From VRUE01 sp963774555 (lineage in GTDB: Bacteria > Actinomycetota > Thermoleophilia > Solirubrobacterales > 70-9), in NCBI GenBank assembly GCA_963774555.1, contig CAVZFL010000002.1, forward strand, positions 620,001 to 684,000: 64,000 nt of DNA, given 5' to 3'. Positions 15,992-24,505 of this stretch are shown piece by piece. Both the position numbers and the translations under genes were made by a program. The notes under the pieces are model-generated. The model saw only the letters and a program-made list of their open reading frames with translations. It was not told the DNA's origin and searched no databases. Numbering within the stretch: position 1 is the first letter of the stretch; the number at the start of each line of letters is the position of its first letter.

Positions 15992-17433
15992 CCCCCAGCG
16001 CCGAGTTCGACGTCGCCGTCGTCGGCGGCGGCGCGGCCGGGCTGTGGACCGCGCTGCGCGCGGCCGAGGGCGGCGGCAGCGTCTGCCTGGTCTCGCGCAC
16101 GCCGCTCTCCCAGAGCGCCAGCTACTGGGCGCAGGGCGGGTTGGCTGCGGCGCTGGAGCCGGGCGACTCGCCCGCCCAGCACGCGGCGGACACGATCGCC
16201 GCAGGCCGCGGACTCTGCCGGCCCTCCGCCGTGCAGGTCCTGGTCGACGAGGCGCCGGCCGCGGTGCAGGAGCTGCGCGAGCGCGGTGTCTGCTTCGACT
16301 TAGACCCCGACGGCGAGCTCGCGCTCGGCCTCGAGGGCGGCCACACCCGCCGCCGCATCGTCCACTCCGGCGGCAGCGCCACCGGCCATGAGATCACCTC
16401 GAAGCTGGCGGCGATGGTCGCCGCCGAGGGGCGGATCGAGGTGCGGGAGCGGGCCTCGATGGCGGCACTGTGGAGCGACGGCGGGCGCTGCCACGGGGTG
16501 CTCACCGACGACGGGCGGATCGGCGCCGCGGCGACGGTGCTGGCGACGGGCGGCGCGGCCGCGCTCTGGCGGCGGACCAGCAACCCGCGGGGGGCGATCG
16601 GGGCAGGGCCGACGATGGCGATGGCCGCCGGCGCCGAGCTGGCCGACCTCGAGTTCTGCCAGTTCCACCCCACCGCGCTCTCCCTGCCCGGCACGCGCTT
16701 CGACGGCATGCTGATCACCGAGGCGGTGCGCGGCGAGGGCGCGACCCTGCTCGACGCCGCCGGGCGCCGCTTCACCGACGAGCTGGCACCGCGCGACGCC
16801 GTCACCGCGGCGATCCTCGACCGGCTCGAGGCCGACGGCACCAGCGCAGTGGAGCTCGACCTGCGCGGACTCGAACCGGCCCGCTTCCCCAACGTCTTCG
16901 AGTCGCTTGCCGAGGCCGAACTCGACCCGGCCTCGGAGCCGATCCCGGTCGCCCCCGCCGCCCACTACACGATGGGCGGCATCGCGGTCGACCTCGACGG
17001 CCGCTCCTCCCTCCCCGGCCTCTACGCCGTCGGCGAGTGCTCCTGCACAGGACTGCACGGCGCCAACCGCCTCGCCTCCAACTCGCTCAGCGAGTGCTTC
17101 GTCTTCGGCGGGCGGGCAGCGGCCGCGGCGCTGGAGGAGAAGGCGACACCCAGCGCACCTGAGCCGGCGCCGTGGCGCTTCGAGCCGCCAACCGAGGCGA
17201 CCCGCGACGCCGTCTGGACCCTCGCCGGCCCGATGCGCCGCGCGCAGCAGCTCGAAGAGCTGCTCGCCAACCACTACCCCCTCGCCGCCGCGATCGCCGC
17301 CTGCGCCCTGGAGCGCCGCGAGTCCCGCGGCGGCCACCTGCGCGCCGATTTCCCCCACCTCGACCCGGCGCTGGACGGAGTCCACATCGTCCGCGAGCCC
17401 AGCGGCACGATCCGCCACGAGCGCTGGAACTAA
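15988..17433 (+). CDS. nadB: L-aspartate oxidase, start codon uncertain
   Basis: An FAD enzyme of NAD synthesis, oxidising L-aspartate to iminoaspartate. The Rossmann motif VAVVGGGAAGLW lies near the N terminus, followed by SYWAQGGLAAAL, RRRIVHSGGSATGHEI, FHPTALSLPG, LITEAVRGEGA and HYTMGGIAVD. No ATG, GTG or TTG precedes the FAD motif in this frame after the upstream TAG at 15541. The only nearby candidates are CTG at 15943 and ATA at 15988, overlapping the previous stop; a TTG at 16141 would delete the FAD site. The start given (ATA) is a guess; length from it is 481 residues. nadA and nadC are not in the window. Confidence 0.88.
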   Translation: MAPSAEFDVAVVGGGAAGLWTALRAAEGGGSVCLVSRTPLSQSASYWAQGGLAAALEPGDSPAQHAADTIAAGRGLCRPSAVQVLVDEAPAAVQELRERGVCFDLDPDGELALGLEGGHTRRRIVHSGGSATGHEITSKLAAMVAAEGRIEVRERASMAALWSDGGRCHGVLTDDGRIGAAATVLATGGAAALWRRTSNPRGAIGAGPTMAMAAGAELADLEFCQFHPTALSLPGTRFDGMLITEAVRGEGATLLDAAGRRFTDELAPRDAVTAAILDRLEADGTSAVELDLRGLEPARFPNVFESLAEAELDPASEPIPVAPAAHYTMGGIAVDLDGRSSLPGLYAVGECSCTGLHGANRLASNSLSECFVFGGRAAAAALEEKATPSAPEPAPWRFEPPTEATRDAVWTLAGPMRRAQQLEELLANHYPLAAAIAACALERRESRGGHLRADFPHLDPALDGVHIVREPSGTIRHERWN

Positions 17434-17437
17434 CCGA

Positions 17438-17559
17438 TGCGGTCGCACTTCTCTCCGCATACCGGACAAAACTGCGACCTCAAGGCGCACCGCGGAGGTG
17501 CCGACCCCCTGCGGTCGCAGTTCTCTCCGCATACCGGGGAGAAGTACGACCGCAGGGGG
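17438..17559. repeat. Two related inverted repeats between nadB and hyuA
   Basis: Unit 1 (17438-17479) and unit 2 (17505-17559) share TGCGGTCGCA, then C or G, then TTCTCTCCGCATACCGG. In unit 2, CCCCCTGCGGTCG pairs with CGACCGCAGGGGG around a partly paired interior, giving a stem of about 20 bp. Unit 2 ends 1 nt before the -10-like hexamer of hyuA. It may be a terminator for nadB or a dispersed palindrome. Confidence 0.6.
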
Positions 17560-17571
17560 TAGCGTCGACGT

Positions 17572-19561
17572 ATGCTGCTCGGGGTCGACGTTGGCGGGAC
17601 CTTCACCGACGCGGTCCTCGTCGACGGCGCGCGCATTCATACGGCGAAGCTGCCGAGCACGCCGCAGGACCAGTCGATTGGGGTGATCGCGGCGGTCGAG
17701 GAGGTGCTGGACCGCGCCGGAGCAGGCGCCGCCGCGGTCGAGGTCTTCGCCCACGGGATGACGGTCGCCACCAACGCCCTGCTGGAAGAACGCGGGGCGT
17801 GCACGGCGCTGATCTCGACCAGGGGCTTCGGCGACGTGCTCGAGATCGGCCGTCAGGCCCGCCCACACCTCTACCGGCTCTGCGCACCGAAGCCGGCGCC
17901 GCTGGTCGGCGAGGAGCTGCGCTTCGAGGCCGGCGAGCGGGTCGGGCCCGAGGGAGTGCTTGAGCCGCTCGCCCCCGGGGAGCCCGAGCGCTTCGCCTCG
18001 CTGCTGCGCGAGAGCGGTGCCGAGGCGGTGGCGATCTGCCTGCTCTTCTCCTACCTCGACCCAAGCCACGAGCGGCGCATCACCGAGCACCTGCGCCGCG
18101 AGCTCCCCGACCTGCACGTCTCCGCCTCGCACGAGGTGCTGCCGCGCTTTCGCGAGTACGAGCGCTGCTCCACCACGACGATCGACGCCTACCTCTCACC
18201 CCTGCTCGGCCGCTACCTGCGGCGCCTGGGCGAGGCGGCGGAGTCGGCCGGCCTGCCCCGGCCGCTGGTGATGCAGTCCTCGGGCGGCGTGGCGAGCGCC
18301 GAGGAGGCGGCGTCCTCTGGCGCCCGCTGCGTCCTCTCCGGCCCCGCCGGTGGCGCGATCGGCGCCAGCCTGATCGCCGCCGCCTGCGCCGACGGCAACG
18401 CGCTCGGACTCGACATGGGCGGCACCTCGTGCGAGGTCTGCGTGGTCGAGGGCGGGGCGGTGCGGCGGACCGACTCGCGCGAGATCGACGGCCGCACGAT
18501 CCAGCTGCCGATGGTCGACGTCCACACGGTCGGCGCTGGCGGTGGCTCGATCGGCTGGCGCGACTCCGGCGGCGCCCTGCGGGTCGGCCCGCGCTCGGCC
18601 GGCGCCGAGCCCGGCCCCGCCTGCTACGGCCGCGGCGGCAGCGAGCCGACCGTCACCGACGCCAACCTGCTGCTCGGCCGCCTCGCTCGCCGACTCCGAG
18701 CTCGCCGGCGGCGTGCCGCTCGACGCCGCGGCGGCCGAGGCGGCGGTCGGCGGGCTCGCCGGCTCGCTCGGCCTCGACCTGCTCGAGACCGCGGAAGGCA
18801 TCGTCCGCGTCGCCGACCAGGAGATGGTGCGGGCGCTGCGCGTGGTCACGGTCGAGCGCGGCGTCGACCCGCGCGGCTTCGCCCTGCTCCCCTTCGGCGG
18901 CGCCGGGCCGATGCACGCGGCCGGGATCGCCGCCGAGCTGGGCATCGAGCGCATCCTCTGCCCGCGCGCCGGCGGCGTGCTCTCGGCGCTGGGGCTATGC
19001 GCATCGGACCGCCGCCGGGACACGACGCGCACGGTGATGCTGAGCGGCTCCGACCTGACCGCGGAGCGGGTGGCGACGGAGGTCGAGGAGCTAACGGCCG
19101 CCCTCGGCGATCTGGAGGGAGCCGCGCCCGAGGTCCTCTACGAGATGCGCTACGCCGGCCAGGCGTTCGAGCTGCCGGTGCCGGGGTCGACCCGTCCCGA
19201 CCCCGCCGACCTGGCCGAGCGCTTCGCCGCCGCCCACGAGGAGCGCTACGGCTACCGCGACCCCGAGGGCGAGGTCGTGCTCGTCCACATCGGCCTGGGA
19301 CTGGTCGCCCCGGGCCCGCGGCCGCAACCGGTGGCCGCACCGCCGGGCCGGCTCGAGGAGGGCCGCCGCGATGTCCGCTTCGGCGGCGATTGGGTGGAGA
19401 CACCCATTCTCCGCGGCGAGCCACCCGCCGGCCTCACCCTCGAAGGCCCGGCGATCTTCGAGCTCCCCGAGGCAACCCTCGTCCTCCCACCAACCTGGCA
19501 CGCCAGGGTCGACGGCGCCGGCACAATCCACGCCAACCAACCACCGGGTGCAACGTTTTGA
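17572..19561 (+). pseudogene. hyuA: Hydantoinase/oxoprolinase A subunit, frame broken by a 4-bp duplication
   Basis: The N-terminal part starts MLLGVDVGGTFTDAVLVDGA (phosphate-binding loop of the ASKHA fold) and runs through SSGGVASAEEAASS and GLDMGGTSCEV to TDANLLLGRLA at about 18685. The C-terminal part continues in another frame as DSELAGGVPLDAAAAEA through RVADQEMVRALRV and LPFGGAGPMHAAG to 19561. The break coincides with a tandem CTCGCTCG (18682-18689); dropping one CTCG restores frame and about 660 residues. Intact, it would be the ATP-dependent hydantoin/oxoproline-opening subunit acting with the next gene. The ATG has TAGCGT 6 nt upstream. Confidence 0.85.
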
Positions 19562-19662
19562 CCCCCCTCCAAGGGGACAAGACGTTGCACCTCGCTTGCC
19601 GATCGGACTTGGCCTCCCGGTGCAACGCTTTGACCCCCCAGCAAGGGGTCAAAGCGTTGCAC
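19548..19662. repeat. Two 43-nt hairpin repeats between hyuA and hyuB
   Basis: Copy 1 (19548-19590, arms 16 of 18 paired) and copy 2 (19620-19662, arms 18 of 18 paired, 7-nt loop) both begin GTGCAACG, continue into TTTGACCCC and end CGTTGCAC. Copy 1 contains the hyuA stop codon. The arrangement is a direct repeat of an inverted repeat. Confidence 0.8.
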
Positions 19663-19682
19663 CGGGGGTTGGGAGGTGCAGG

Positions 19683-21185
19683 ATGGACCCGGTGACGCTG
19701 CAGGTTCTGGTTGGCGGGCTGAGGGCCGCCTGCGACGAGATGGGGGCGGCTCTGATCCGCTCGGCCTACTCGGCCAACATCAAGGAGCGGCACGACTGCT
19801 CTACGGCGCTCTTCGACGCGCGGGGCGAGCTGGTGATGCAGGCCGAGCACATCCCGGTCCACCTCGGCTCGATGCCCGACGCGGTCGCGGCCGTGCTCGA
19901 CCTCGACCAGCGTCCCGGCGAGAGCTGGGTCCTCAACGACCCCTACCGCGGCGGCACCCACCTGCCCGACATCACCCTGATCTCGCCCGTCTTCGCCGCC
20001 GGGGAGCTGCTCGGCTTCGCCGCCTGCCGTGCCCACCACGCCGACGTCGGCGGCCCGACCCCGGGCAGCATGCCGGCCGGCTCGAAGCGGCTCGACGAAG
20101 AGGGCGTCGTGATCCCCCCGACCCGGGCCGACCCCGACACCCTTGCCGGCCTCGCCGCGCAGATGCGCTTCCCCGACCAGCGCCTGGCCGACCTGCGCGC
20201 CCAGCAGGCCGCCAACAGGCTCGGCGCCGTGCGGCTCGCCGAGCTGGCCGAGCGCCAGGGCCTCGCCCGGCTGCGCCAGGGCATGGAGGAGATCCTCGCC
20301 TACGCCGAGCGCCGCACCCGCGCCGCCCTCGCCGATCTTCCCGACGGCACCTACGGGGCAGAGGACGTGCTCGAAGACGACGGCAGCGGCGAGACGCGCG
20401 ACGCCGTGCTGCGGGTCGCGGCGACGATCGACAGCGACCGCCTCGTACTCGACTTCAGCGGCACCGACCCCCAGGTCGAGGGCAACCTCAACTGCCCGCT
20501 CTCGGTGACCAAGTCGGCCGCCTTTTTCGCCGTCCGCGTGCTGACCGATCCCGAGGCGCCGCCCTGCGCCGGTGCCTACCGCCCGATCGAGGTGCTCGCG
20601 CCCGAGGGCTGCCTGCTCCACGCCCGCCCCCCGGCCGCCGTCGCCGCCGGCAACGTCGAGACCTCCAGCCGGGTCGCCGACCTCGTCATCGCCGCCCTCG
20701 GCGGCGCCCGCCCGGCGCCCGCCCAGGGGCAGGGCACGATGAACAACCTCACCCTCGCCAACGAGGACTTCACCTACTACGAGACGATCGGCGGCGGCCA
20801 GGGCGCCTGCCCCGACGCGGACGGCCCGAGCGCGATCCACGTGGCGATGTCGAACACGCTCAACACGCCGATCGAGGCCCTGGAGAGCGAGTTCCCGCTG
20901 CGCGTGCGCGAGCTCTCGCTGCGCCGCGGCAGCGGCGGCGATGGCGCACACCGGGGCGGAGACGGGATCGTGCGCGAGATCGAGGCCCTCGCGCCGATGC
21001 GCTACTCGCTGATCGCCGAGCGCCGCCGCCACCCGCCCCGCGGCCGCGAGGGCGGCGGCGACGGTACCCCCGGCCGCGACCTGCACGGCGACCGCCCCGT
21101 ACCCAGCAAGTCCGAGGGCGACCTCAAAACCGGCGAGCGGATCCGGATAGAAACCCCCGGAGGCGCCGGGCACGGCAGTCAGTGA
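19683..21185 (+). CDS. hyuB: Hydantoinase/oxoprolinase B subunit
   Basis: A 500-residue HyuB-type protein (MDPVTLQVLVGGLRAACDEM at the N terminus; WVLNDPYRGGTHLPDI; LDFSGTDPQVEGNLNCP; GGGQGACPDADG). It forms the partner of the A subunit in ATP-dependent opening of 5-oxoproline or N-methylhydantoin-type rings; the actual substrate is unknown. The ATG has a GGGAGG-type ribosome-binding site. The open frame runs upstream to 19371 but that overlaps hyuA and the hairpins. If the A subunit is truly frameshifted, this enzyme would lack its partner. Confidence 0.88.
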   Translation: MDPVTLQVLVGGLRAACDEMGAALIRSAYSANIKERHDCSTALFDARGELVMQAEHIPVHLGSMPDAVAAVLDLDQRPGESWVLNDPYRGGTHLPDITLISPVFAAGELLGFAACRAHHADVGGPTPGSMPAGSKRLDEEGVVIPPTRADPDTLAGLAAQMRFPDQRLADLRAQQAANRLGAVRLAELAERQGLARLRQGMEEILAYAERRTRAALADLPDGTYGAEDVLEDDGSGETRDAVLRVAATIDSDRLVLDFSGTDPQVEGNLNCPLSVTKSAAFFAVRVLTDPEAPPCAGAYRPIEVLAPEGCLLHARPPAAVAAGNVETSSRVADLVIAALGGARPAPAQGQGTMNNLTLANEDFTYYETIGGGQGACPDADGPSAIHVAMSNTLNTPIEALESEFPLRVRELSLRRGSGGDGAHRGGDGIVREIEALAPMRYSLIAERRRHPPRGREGGGDGTPGRDLHGDRPVPSKSEGDLKTGERIRIETPGGAGHGSQ

Positions 21186-21199
21186 CTTCCATCACATAT

Positions 21200-21228
21200 T
21201 TGGCGATCCAGCCAGTCTCGTCTAGAAT
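21200..21228 (+). promoter_or_regulatory. Promoter before DUF1802 gene
   Basis: TTGGCG (21200-21205) and TAGAAT (21223-21228) are spaced by 17 nt in the 136-nt gap, giving a leader of about 85 nt before the ATG at 21322. AAAGG lies upstream of that ATG. Confidence 0.55.
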
Positions 21229-21321
21229 GCCGAATTCGGGCGGGCTTCTCACCTGGTATGGGGTCCGAGGCGTCCCCTCCCAGTCAAGTTTCAAACCACC
21301 TTCCTAAAGGTACGACTTCAA

Positions 21322-21951
21322 ATGCCGATCGCTTTCAAGGAATGGGCCGTGACGGTCCGTGCACTCGCCGAGGGCGAGCAATTGCTGACCCTGCGCAAGG
21401 GCGGAATCCGCGAGGAGAACAAGCACTTCGAGCTCGATCACGAGCGCTTCTTCCTCTACCCCACCTTCGATCACCAGCGCAACAACCTCGTGCGCGAGTC
21501 CCATCACCCTGAGCTGGGCCGCGCGCTGGAGGAGGGCGTCTGGGGCGAGGAAGAACCGCCGGCGAAGGCACTGATCCAGGACGGCGGCATCTCGCAGCCG
21601 GAGCGCGTGCGCCTGCGCGCCTGGGCCGAGGTCACCGACCACATCACGGTCACCGACCCGCGCATCGTCGACGGCCTCTCCCCCTATTACGTCTGGACCC
21701 CGGACTACGCCGAGAAGCGGCTCAACTGGAAGCGCCGCCACCCGCTGCACGTGGTGCTGCTGCGCGTCCACCGCATCCCGCGCCCGGTCACGGTCAAGGT
21801 CCGCGAGGAGTACCACGGCTGCCGCACCTGGGTCGAGGTCGACCGCGACCTGCCCTTCGAGGGCACCCCGGTGATGGCCGACGAGGAGTTCGACCGCGCC
21901 CGCGCCGAGATCCTCGGAGTTTGCGGCGCCGCCGAGCCCGCGTTGGTCTAA
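21322..21951 (+). CDS. DUF1802 family protein
   Basis: A 209-residue cytosolic protein matching DUF1802 by its N terminus (FKEWAVTVRALAEGEQLLTL, then RKGGIREENKHFEL) and the later LNWKRRHPLHVVLLRVHR segment. The length is normal. The molecular function of the family is not known to me. It follows a canonical promoter and is 20 nt upstream of the next gene, which nevertheless has its own leaderless -10 hexamer. Confidence 0.85.
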   Translation: MPIAFKEWAVTVRALAEGEQLLTLRKGGIREENKHFELDHERFFLYPTFDHQRNNLVRESHHPELGRALEEGVWGEEEPPAKALIQDGGISQPERVRLRAWAEVTDHITVTDPRIVDGLSPYYVWTPDYAEKRLNWKRRHPLHVVLLRVHRIPRPVTVKVREEYHGCRTWVEVDRDLPFEGTPVMADEEFDRARAEILGVCGAAEPALV

Positions 21952-21971
21952 GCGGTCAGTAGCCTCGCCCA

Positions 21972-22727
21972 GTGCCTTGGGTTGAAACCCAGTCGCTGAG
22001 CTTCACCGCGCGCCACGACAGCGGCGACACCGCCTTCGCCGAGCGGACGCTGGACCGGATGGAGGAACTGCGGCTGCGGCTCGAGGAGCGCTTCGAGCGC
22101 GTCCCCGGTGAGATCACCGTCGTCGTCCACACCAACCCACTCTGGCTGGCGGCCGCCCACCCCTTCCTGCCCGCGGCGCGCTGGTCCTCGGCGCCCGCCG
22201 GCCGCCGCTACCTGGCGGGCTGGCCGATGTCGACCGAGCTGCACGTGCTCAACGACCCCCACATGGAGCGCCGCGCCGCTGGCGAGGACTCGCGCGAGGC
22301 ATTGCGCGGCACCGCCGAGCGCCTCTACGCGCAGCTGGTGGTGGCCGCCAACAATCCCGAGCTGCCGCCCTCCTGGACACCCCGTCGCTTCGCCCGCTAC
22401 CTGCGCTGGGCCTGGCTGGTCGAAGGCGGCGCCCAGTACTTCTCGCGCCAGGTTGGGCTCTACCGGGCTGCAGTGATTCGCCGCCTGCGCGAGAGCGCCC
22501 GACCCTCCTTCCCGCCCTCCCGCCGCGACGCGGTCATCCTCGGCGGCACGATCTTCGACCTGCTCGAGTCCGAACGCGGCCCCGACGCCTGCGAGCGACT
22601 CGCCCTGCACCTGCTGCCGGGCGGCGCCACCGCCACCCTCGAGGCGGCCTTCGAAGCGCGGATCGGCGAGATCGAGGACGCCTGGCGCAGCTACCTGCGC
22701 GAGATGGCCCGCCCCAACGCGGACTGA
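21972..22727 (+). CDS. Peptidase-like (gluzincin-type) protein lacking the zinc motif
   Basis: A 251-residue protein. The segment RYLRWAWLVEGGAQYFSRQV resembles the WLxEGxAxYF signature of M1/MA-clan metallopeptidases, but the preceding helix reads RLYAQLVVAANNPE where HExxH would be expected, so zinc binding is unlikely. It may be a non-catalytic relative. The GTG at 21972 is supported by TAGCCT (21960-21965) exactly 6 nt upstream. It converges on the DUF2007 gene, with a 52-nt palindrome between them. Confidence 0.6.
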   Translation: MPWVETQSLSFTARHDSGDTAFAERTLDRMEELRLRLEERFERVPGEITVVVHTNPLWLAAAHPFLPAARWSSAPAGRRYLAGWPMSTELHVLNDPHMERRAAGEDSREALRGTAERLYAQLVVAANNPELPPSWTPRRFARYLRWAWLVEGGAQYFSRQVGLYRAAVIRRLRESARPSFPPSRRDAVILGGTIFDLLESERGPDACERLALHLLPGGATATLEAAFEARIGEIEDAWRSYLREMARPNAD

Positions 22728-22730
22728 CCG

Positions 22731-22782
22731 GATCTGCTGACGACTTGATGACCCTATGGGGTCACTAACTCGTCAGCAGATC
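22731..22782. repeat. 52-nt palindrome, copy 1 (bidirectional terminator candidate)
   Basis: Arms begin GATCTGCTGACGA and meet at ATGACCCTATGGGGTCA, with a few mismatches. It lies between convergent genes and overlaps the stop of the minus-strand gene. A more perfect copy with the same sequence is at 62898-62949. Confidence 0.85.
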
Positions 22783-23014
22783 AGTCGCTGCCGGGAGTGC
22801 CCTCGAGGACTTCGCGGGCTTCCTCGGCGGCGGCCTCTGGGACGAGGATCTGGCGGGGGCCGGCGGCGAGGAACTCGGGGTTGTCGACGGTGCGCTGGAC
22901 CATGCTCGGGATGCCGTGCTCGCTGAGCAAGCCCTGGATCATCTCCGCCTCCATCTGATTGTGGGCGTAGGCAACCTTGACCGCGCGGCCGCTATTCGAC
23001 GACGAGCTCGGCAT
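22781..23014 (-). CDS. DUF2007 domain protein
   Basis: A 77-residue protein with the DUF2007 pattern: VKVAYAHNQMEAEMIQGLLS, then EHGIPSMVQR and a C-terminal ILVPEAAAEEAREVLEG. The fold is ferredoxin-like and proposed to be regulatory. Its start overlaps the 3' end of the Mec-like gene by 23 nt, so the two are cotranslated and possibly work together. Confidence 0.8.
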   Translation of the reverse strand: MPSSSSNSGRAVKVAYAHNQMEAEMIQGLLSEHGIPSMVQRTVDNPEFLAAGPRQILVPEAAAEEAREVLEGTPGSD

Positions 23015-23396
23015 CGGCGATCGTTAGGTCTTTGAGCCAGTAGGCCTTGACCACTGGGTCATCCGGGTCTTCGAGCGAGACGATGATCCAAGCCGCCTCG
23101 GGCCAGCTCTTGGCGGCTTCGTTGACATCGGTTTGCGACGGATAGGCCGCCGACTTGGTGTGCGAGTGATAGATCGCGACCAGCTCCTCGTCCCGCGACG
23201 GCATCTCCTTCTGCGTGATCCGAAAGAGGTCGCCGGAGGCGACGCCGAAGCGCAGCGGGCTGGCGAATTCGTTCTCGGCCCGGTAGACGCTCGTCGCCAG
23301 ATCGCCCCTGCCGCCGACCATCCCACAGCACTCGTTGGGCAGGTCCTCACGCGCGTGCGCGACCATCTCGTCGATCAGGCTTTGGGCGATCCGCAT
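22992..23396 (-). CDS. mec: JAMM/M67 metallopeptidase, Mec-like
   Basis: A 134-residue zinc isopeptidase-like enzyme with a complete JAMM site: E22 (NECCG), H77-x-H79, S87 and D90 (HSHTKSAAYPSQTD). In Mycobacterium tuberculosis the homologous Mec releases cysteine from the CysO-cysteine adduct made by CysM. Because cysM, a cysO-like gene and an E1-like gene lie 3-5 kb away on the same strand, I infer that role here. TAGCCT lies 9 nt before the ATG. The gene overlaps the DUF2007 gene downstream. Confidence 0.85.
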   Translation of the reverse strand: MRIAQSLIDEMVAHAREDLPNECCGMVGGRGDLATSVYRAENEFASPLRFGVASGDLFRITQKEMPSRDEELVAIYHSHTKSAAYPSQTDVNEAAKSWPEAAWIIVSLEDPDDPVVKAYWLKDLTIADAELVVE

Positions 23397-23422
23397 CGCC
23401 GAGCGAGGCTAGCGGACCTGCT

Positions 23423-24502
23423 TCAAGCGCCGGGGTGAGAGGAGGTCGCGAGGCGCCGAAACGCACCCCAGGCCGGCTTCGGCGCGCCGTTCGCGTCGAA
23501 GAGCCCGGCGTACTCGCAGAAGACGCAGTGCGGATCTGGTCCCTGGGCGTCCTGCCAGGCGTACCAATCGACGCCGGCAATGCGCCAGCGGCCGCGATTG
23601 CGGAGTAGCAGGCGGTAGGCGCTGCGCAGAAAGCGCGCCTGCCCGGCCTTGCCCCGGTTGAAGCTGGTCGGCAGCTGGCTGTCCGAGGCGACGCCGAGCT
23701 CGCTGACCAAGAGCGGCAAGCGGGCAGCGCCGGCCCGCGCCATCGCTTCCCGCGCCAGCCGCACCTGCAAGGCGACGTCGCGCAGGTGCGATGCGTAGGG
23801 ATGCACGGCGACGACGTCGAGGTTCCGGATCGCCCCGTGCACGGCCAGCAGGCGCCGCAGGAACACCCAGGGGAGCATGCCACCCTCGACCGGGGCCAGG
23901 CCGGCGGCGACGATGCGGGCGCCGGGGTCGGCACCCCGGATTGCCCGCGCCGAGACGCCGAGCAGCCGGGCGTAGCCGGCCGCCGAGGGCCGCGGGCGCC
24001 AGAAGAGGAGGAAGTTGGGCTCGTTCCAGATCTGCCAGCTGCGGATCGGCAGCGGCGCCGGGCTACCGCGCCAGAGTTCGCCGCCGGGCCCGTAGCGACG
24101 CACCAGCGCCCGCAGGAAGCCGGCCCAGTCGGCCCGAGCCCTGGTGGCGAGCGGCGGGCGGGCGGGGTCGGCCGAGAGCCAGGCCGGTGTGCCGTAGACG
24201 AAGGGCAGCACGCCGACGCCGTCCGCGGCCGCCGCGGCGACGGTCGCGTCGAGAGCGGCGAAGTCGAAGTGGCCCCGCCGCGGCTCGACCTGGGCCCAGA
24301 CCACGGGGACGCGCAGCGTGCCGACGACACCGCGCATGCGAGTGAAATCGCTCGCCGTCAGCTGGCCCTGCGGGACGACGCCGAAGAACGACCGCGGCGG
24401 CGCCGACGGCTGGACGGCCCGCGCGGGCGCGGCGGCGAGCAGTAGCAGCAGCCCGAACCCGGCCAGCGCCGGCCAGCCGCACCGGGCCACGCGCTCTGCC
24501 AC
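23423..24502 (-). CDS. Secreted glycoside hydrolase, GH39/GH5-like TIM barrel
   Basis: A 359-residue protein with a signal peptide (GFGLLLLLAAAPARA). The body carries VWAQVEPRRGHFDFAALDA at the first strands, the acid/base motif SWQIWNEPN and a later LLVSELGVAS that would supply the nucleophile, as in clan GH-A enzymes. The substrate is unknown. GTG start at 24502, 3 nt after the stop of the RTX/delta-60 gene, so the two exported proteins form an operon. Confidence 0.8.
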   Translation of the reverse strand: MAERVARCGWPALAGFGLLLLLAAAPARAVQPSAPPRSFFGVVPQGQLTASDFTRMRGVVGTLRVPVVWAQVEPRRGHFDFAALDATVAAAAADGVGVLPFVYGTPAWLSADPARPPLATRARADWAGFLRALVRRYGPGGELWRGSPAPLPIRSWQIWNEPNFLLFWRPRPSAAGYARLLGVSARAIRGADPGARIVAAGLAPVEGGMLPWVFLRRLLAVHGAIRNLDVVAVHPYASHLRDVALQVRLAREAMARAGAARLPLLVSELGVASDSQLPTSFNRGKAGQARFLRSAYRLLLRNRGRWRIAGVDWYAWQDAQGPDPHCVFCEYAGLFDANGAPKPAWGAFRRLATSSHPGA

Positions 24503-24505
24503 CGG

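Noticed and set aside
17505..17559. NAD-related riboswitch upstream of hyuA
   Set aside because: The structure is a simple long hairpin duplicated at 17438 and the downstream gene seems leaderless.
16300..18132. 610-codon open frame on the minus strand
   Set aside because: Antisense to nadB and hyuA, whose family motifs are clear. High GC keeps antisense frames open.
19548..19662. CRISPR-like repeats
   Set aside because: Only two units, each a self-complementary hairpin and degenerate, with no spacers of uniform length and no cas genes.
19434..21173. 579-codon minus-strand open frame
   Set aside because: Antisense to hyuB; sequence is the Gly/Val/Asp-rich shadow typical of GC-rich genes.
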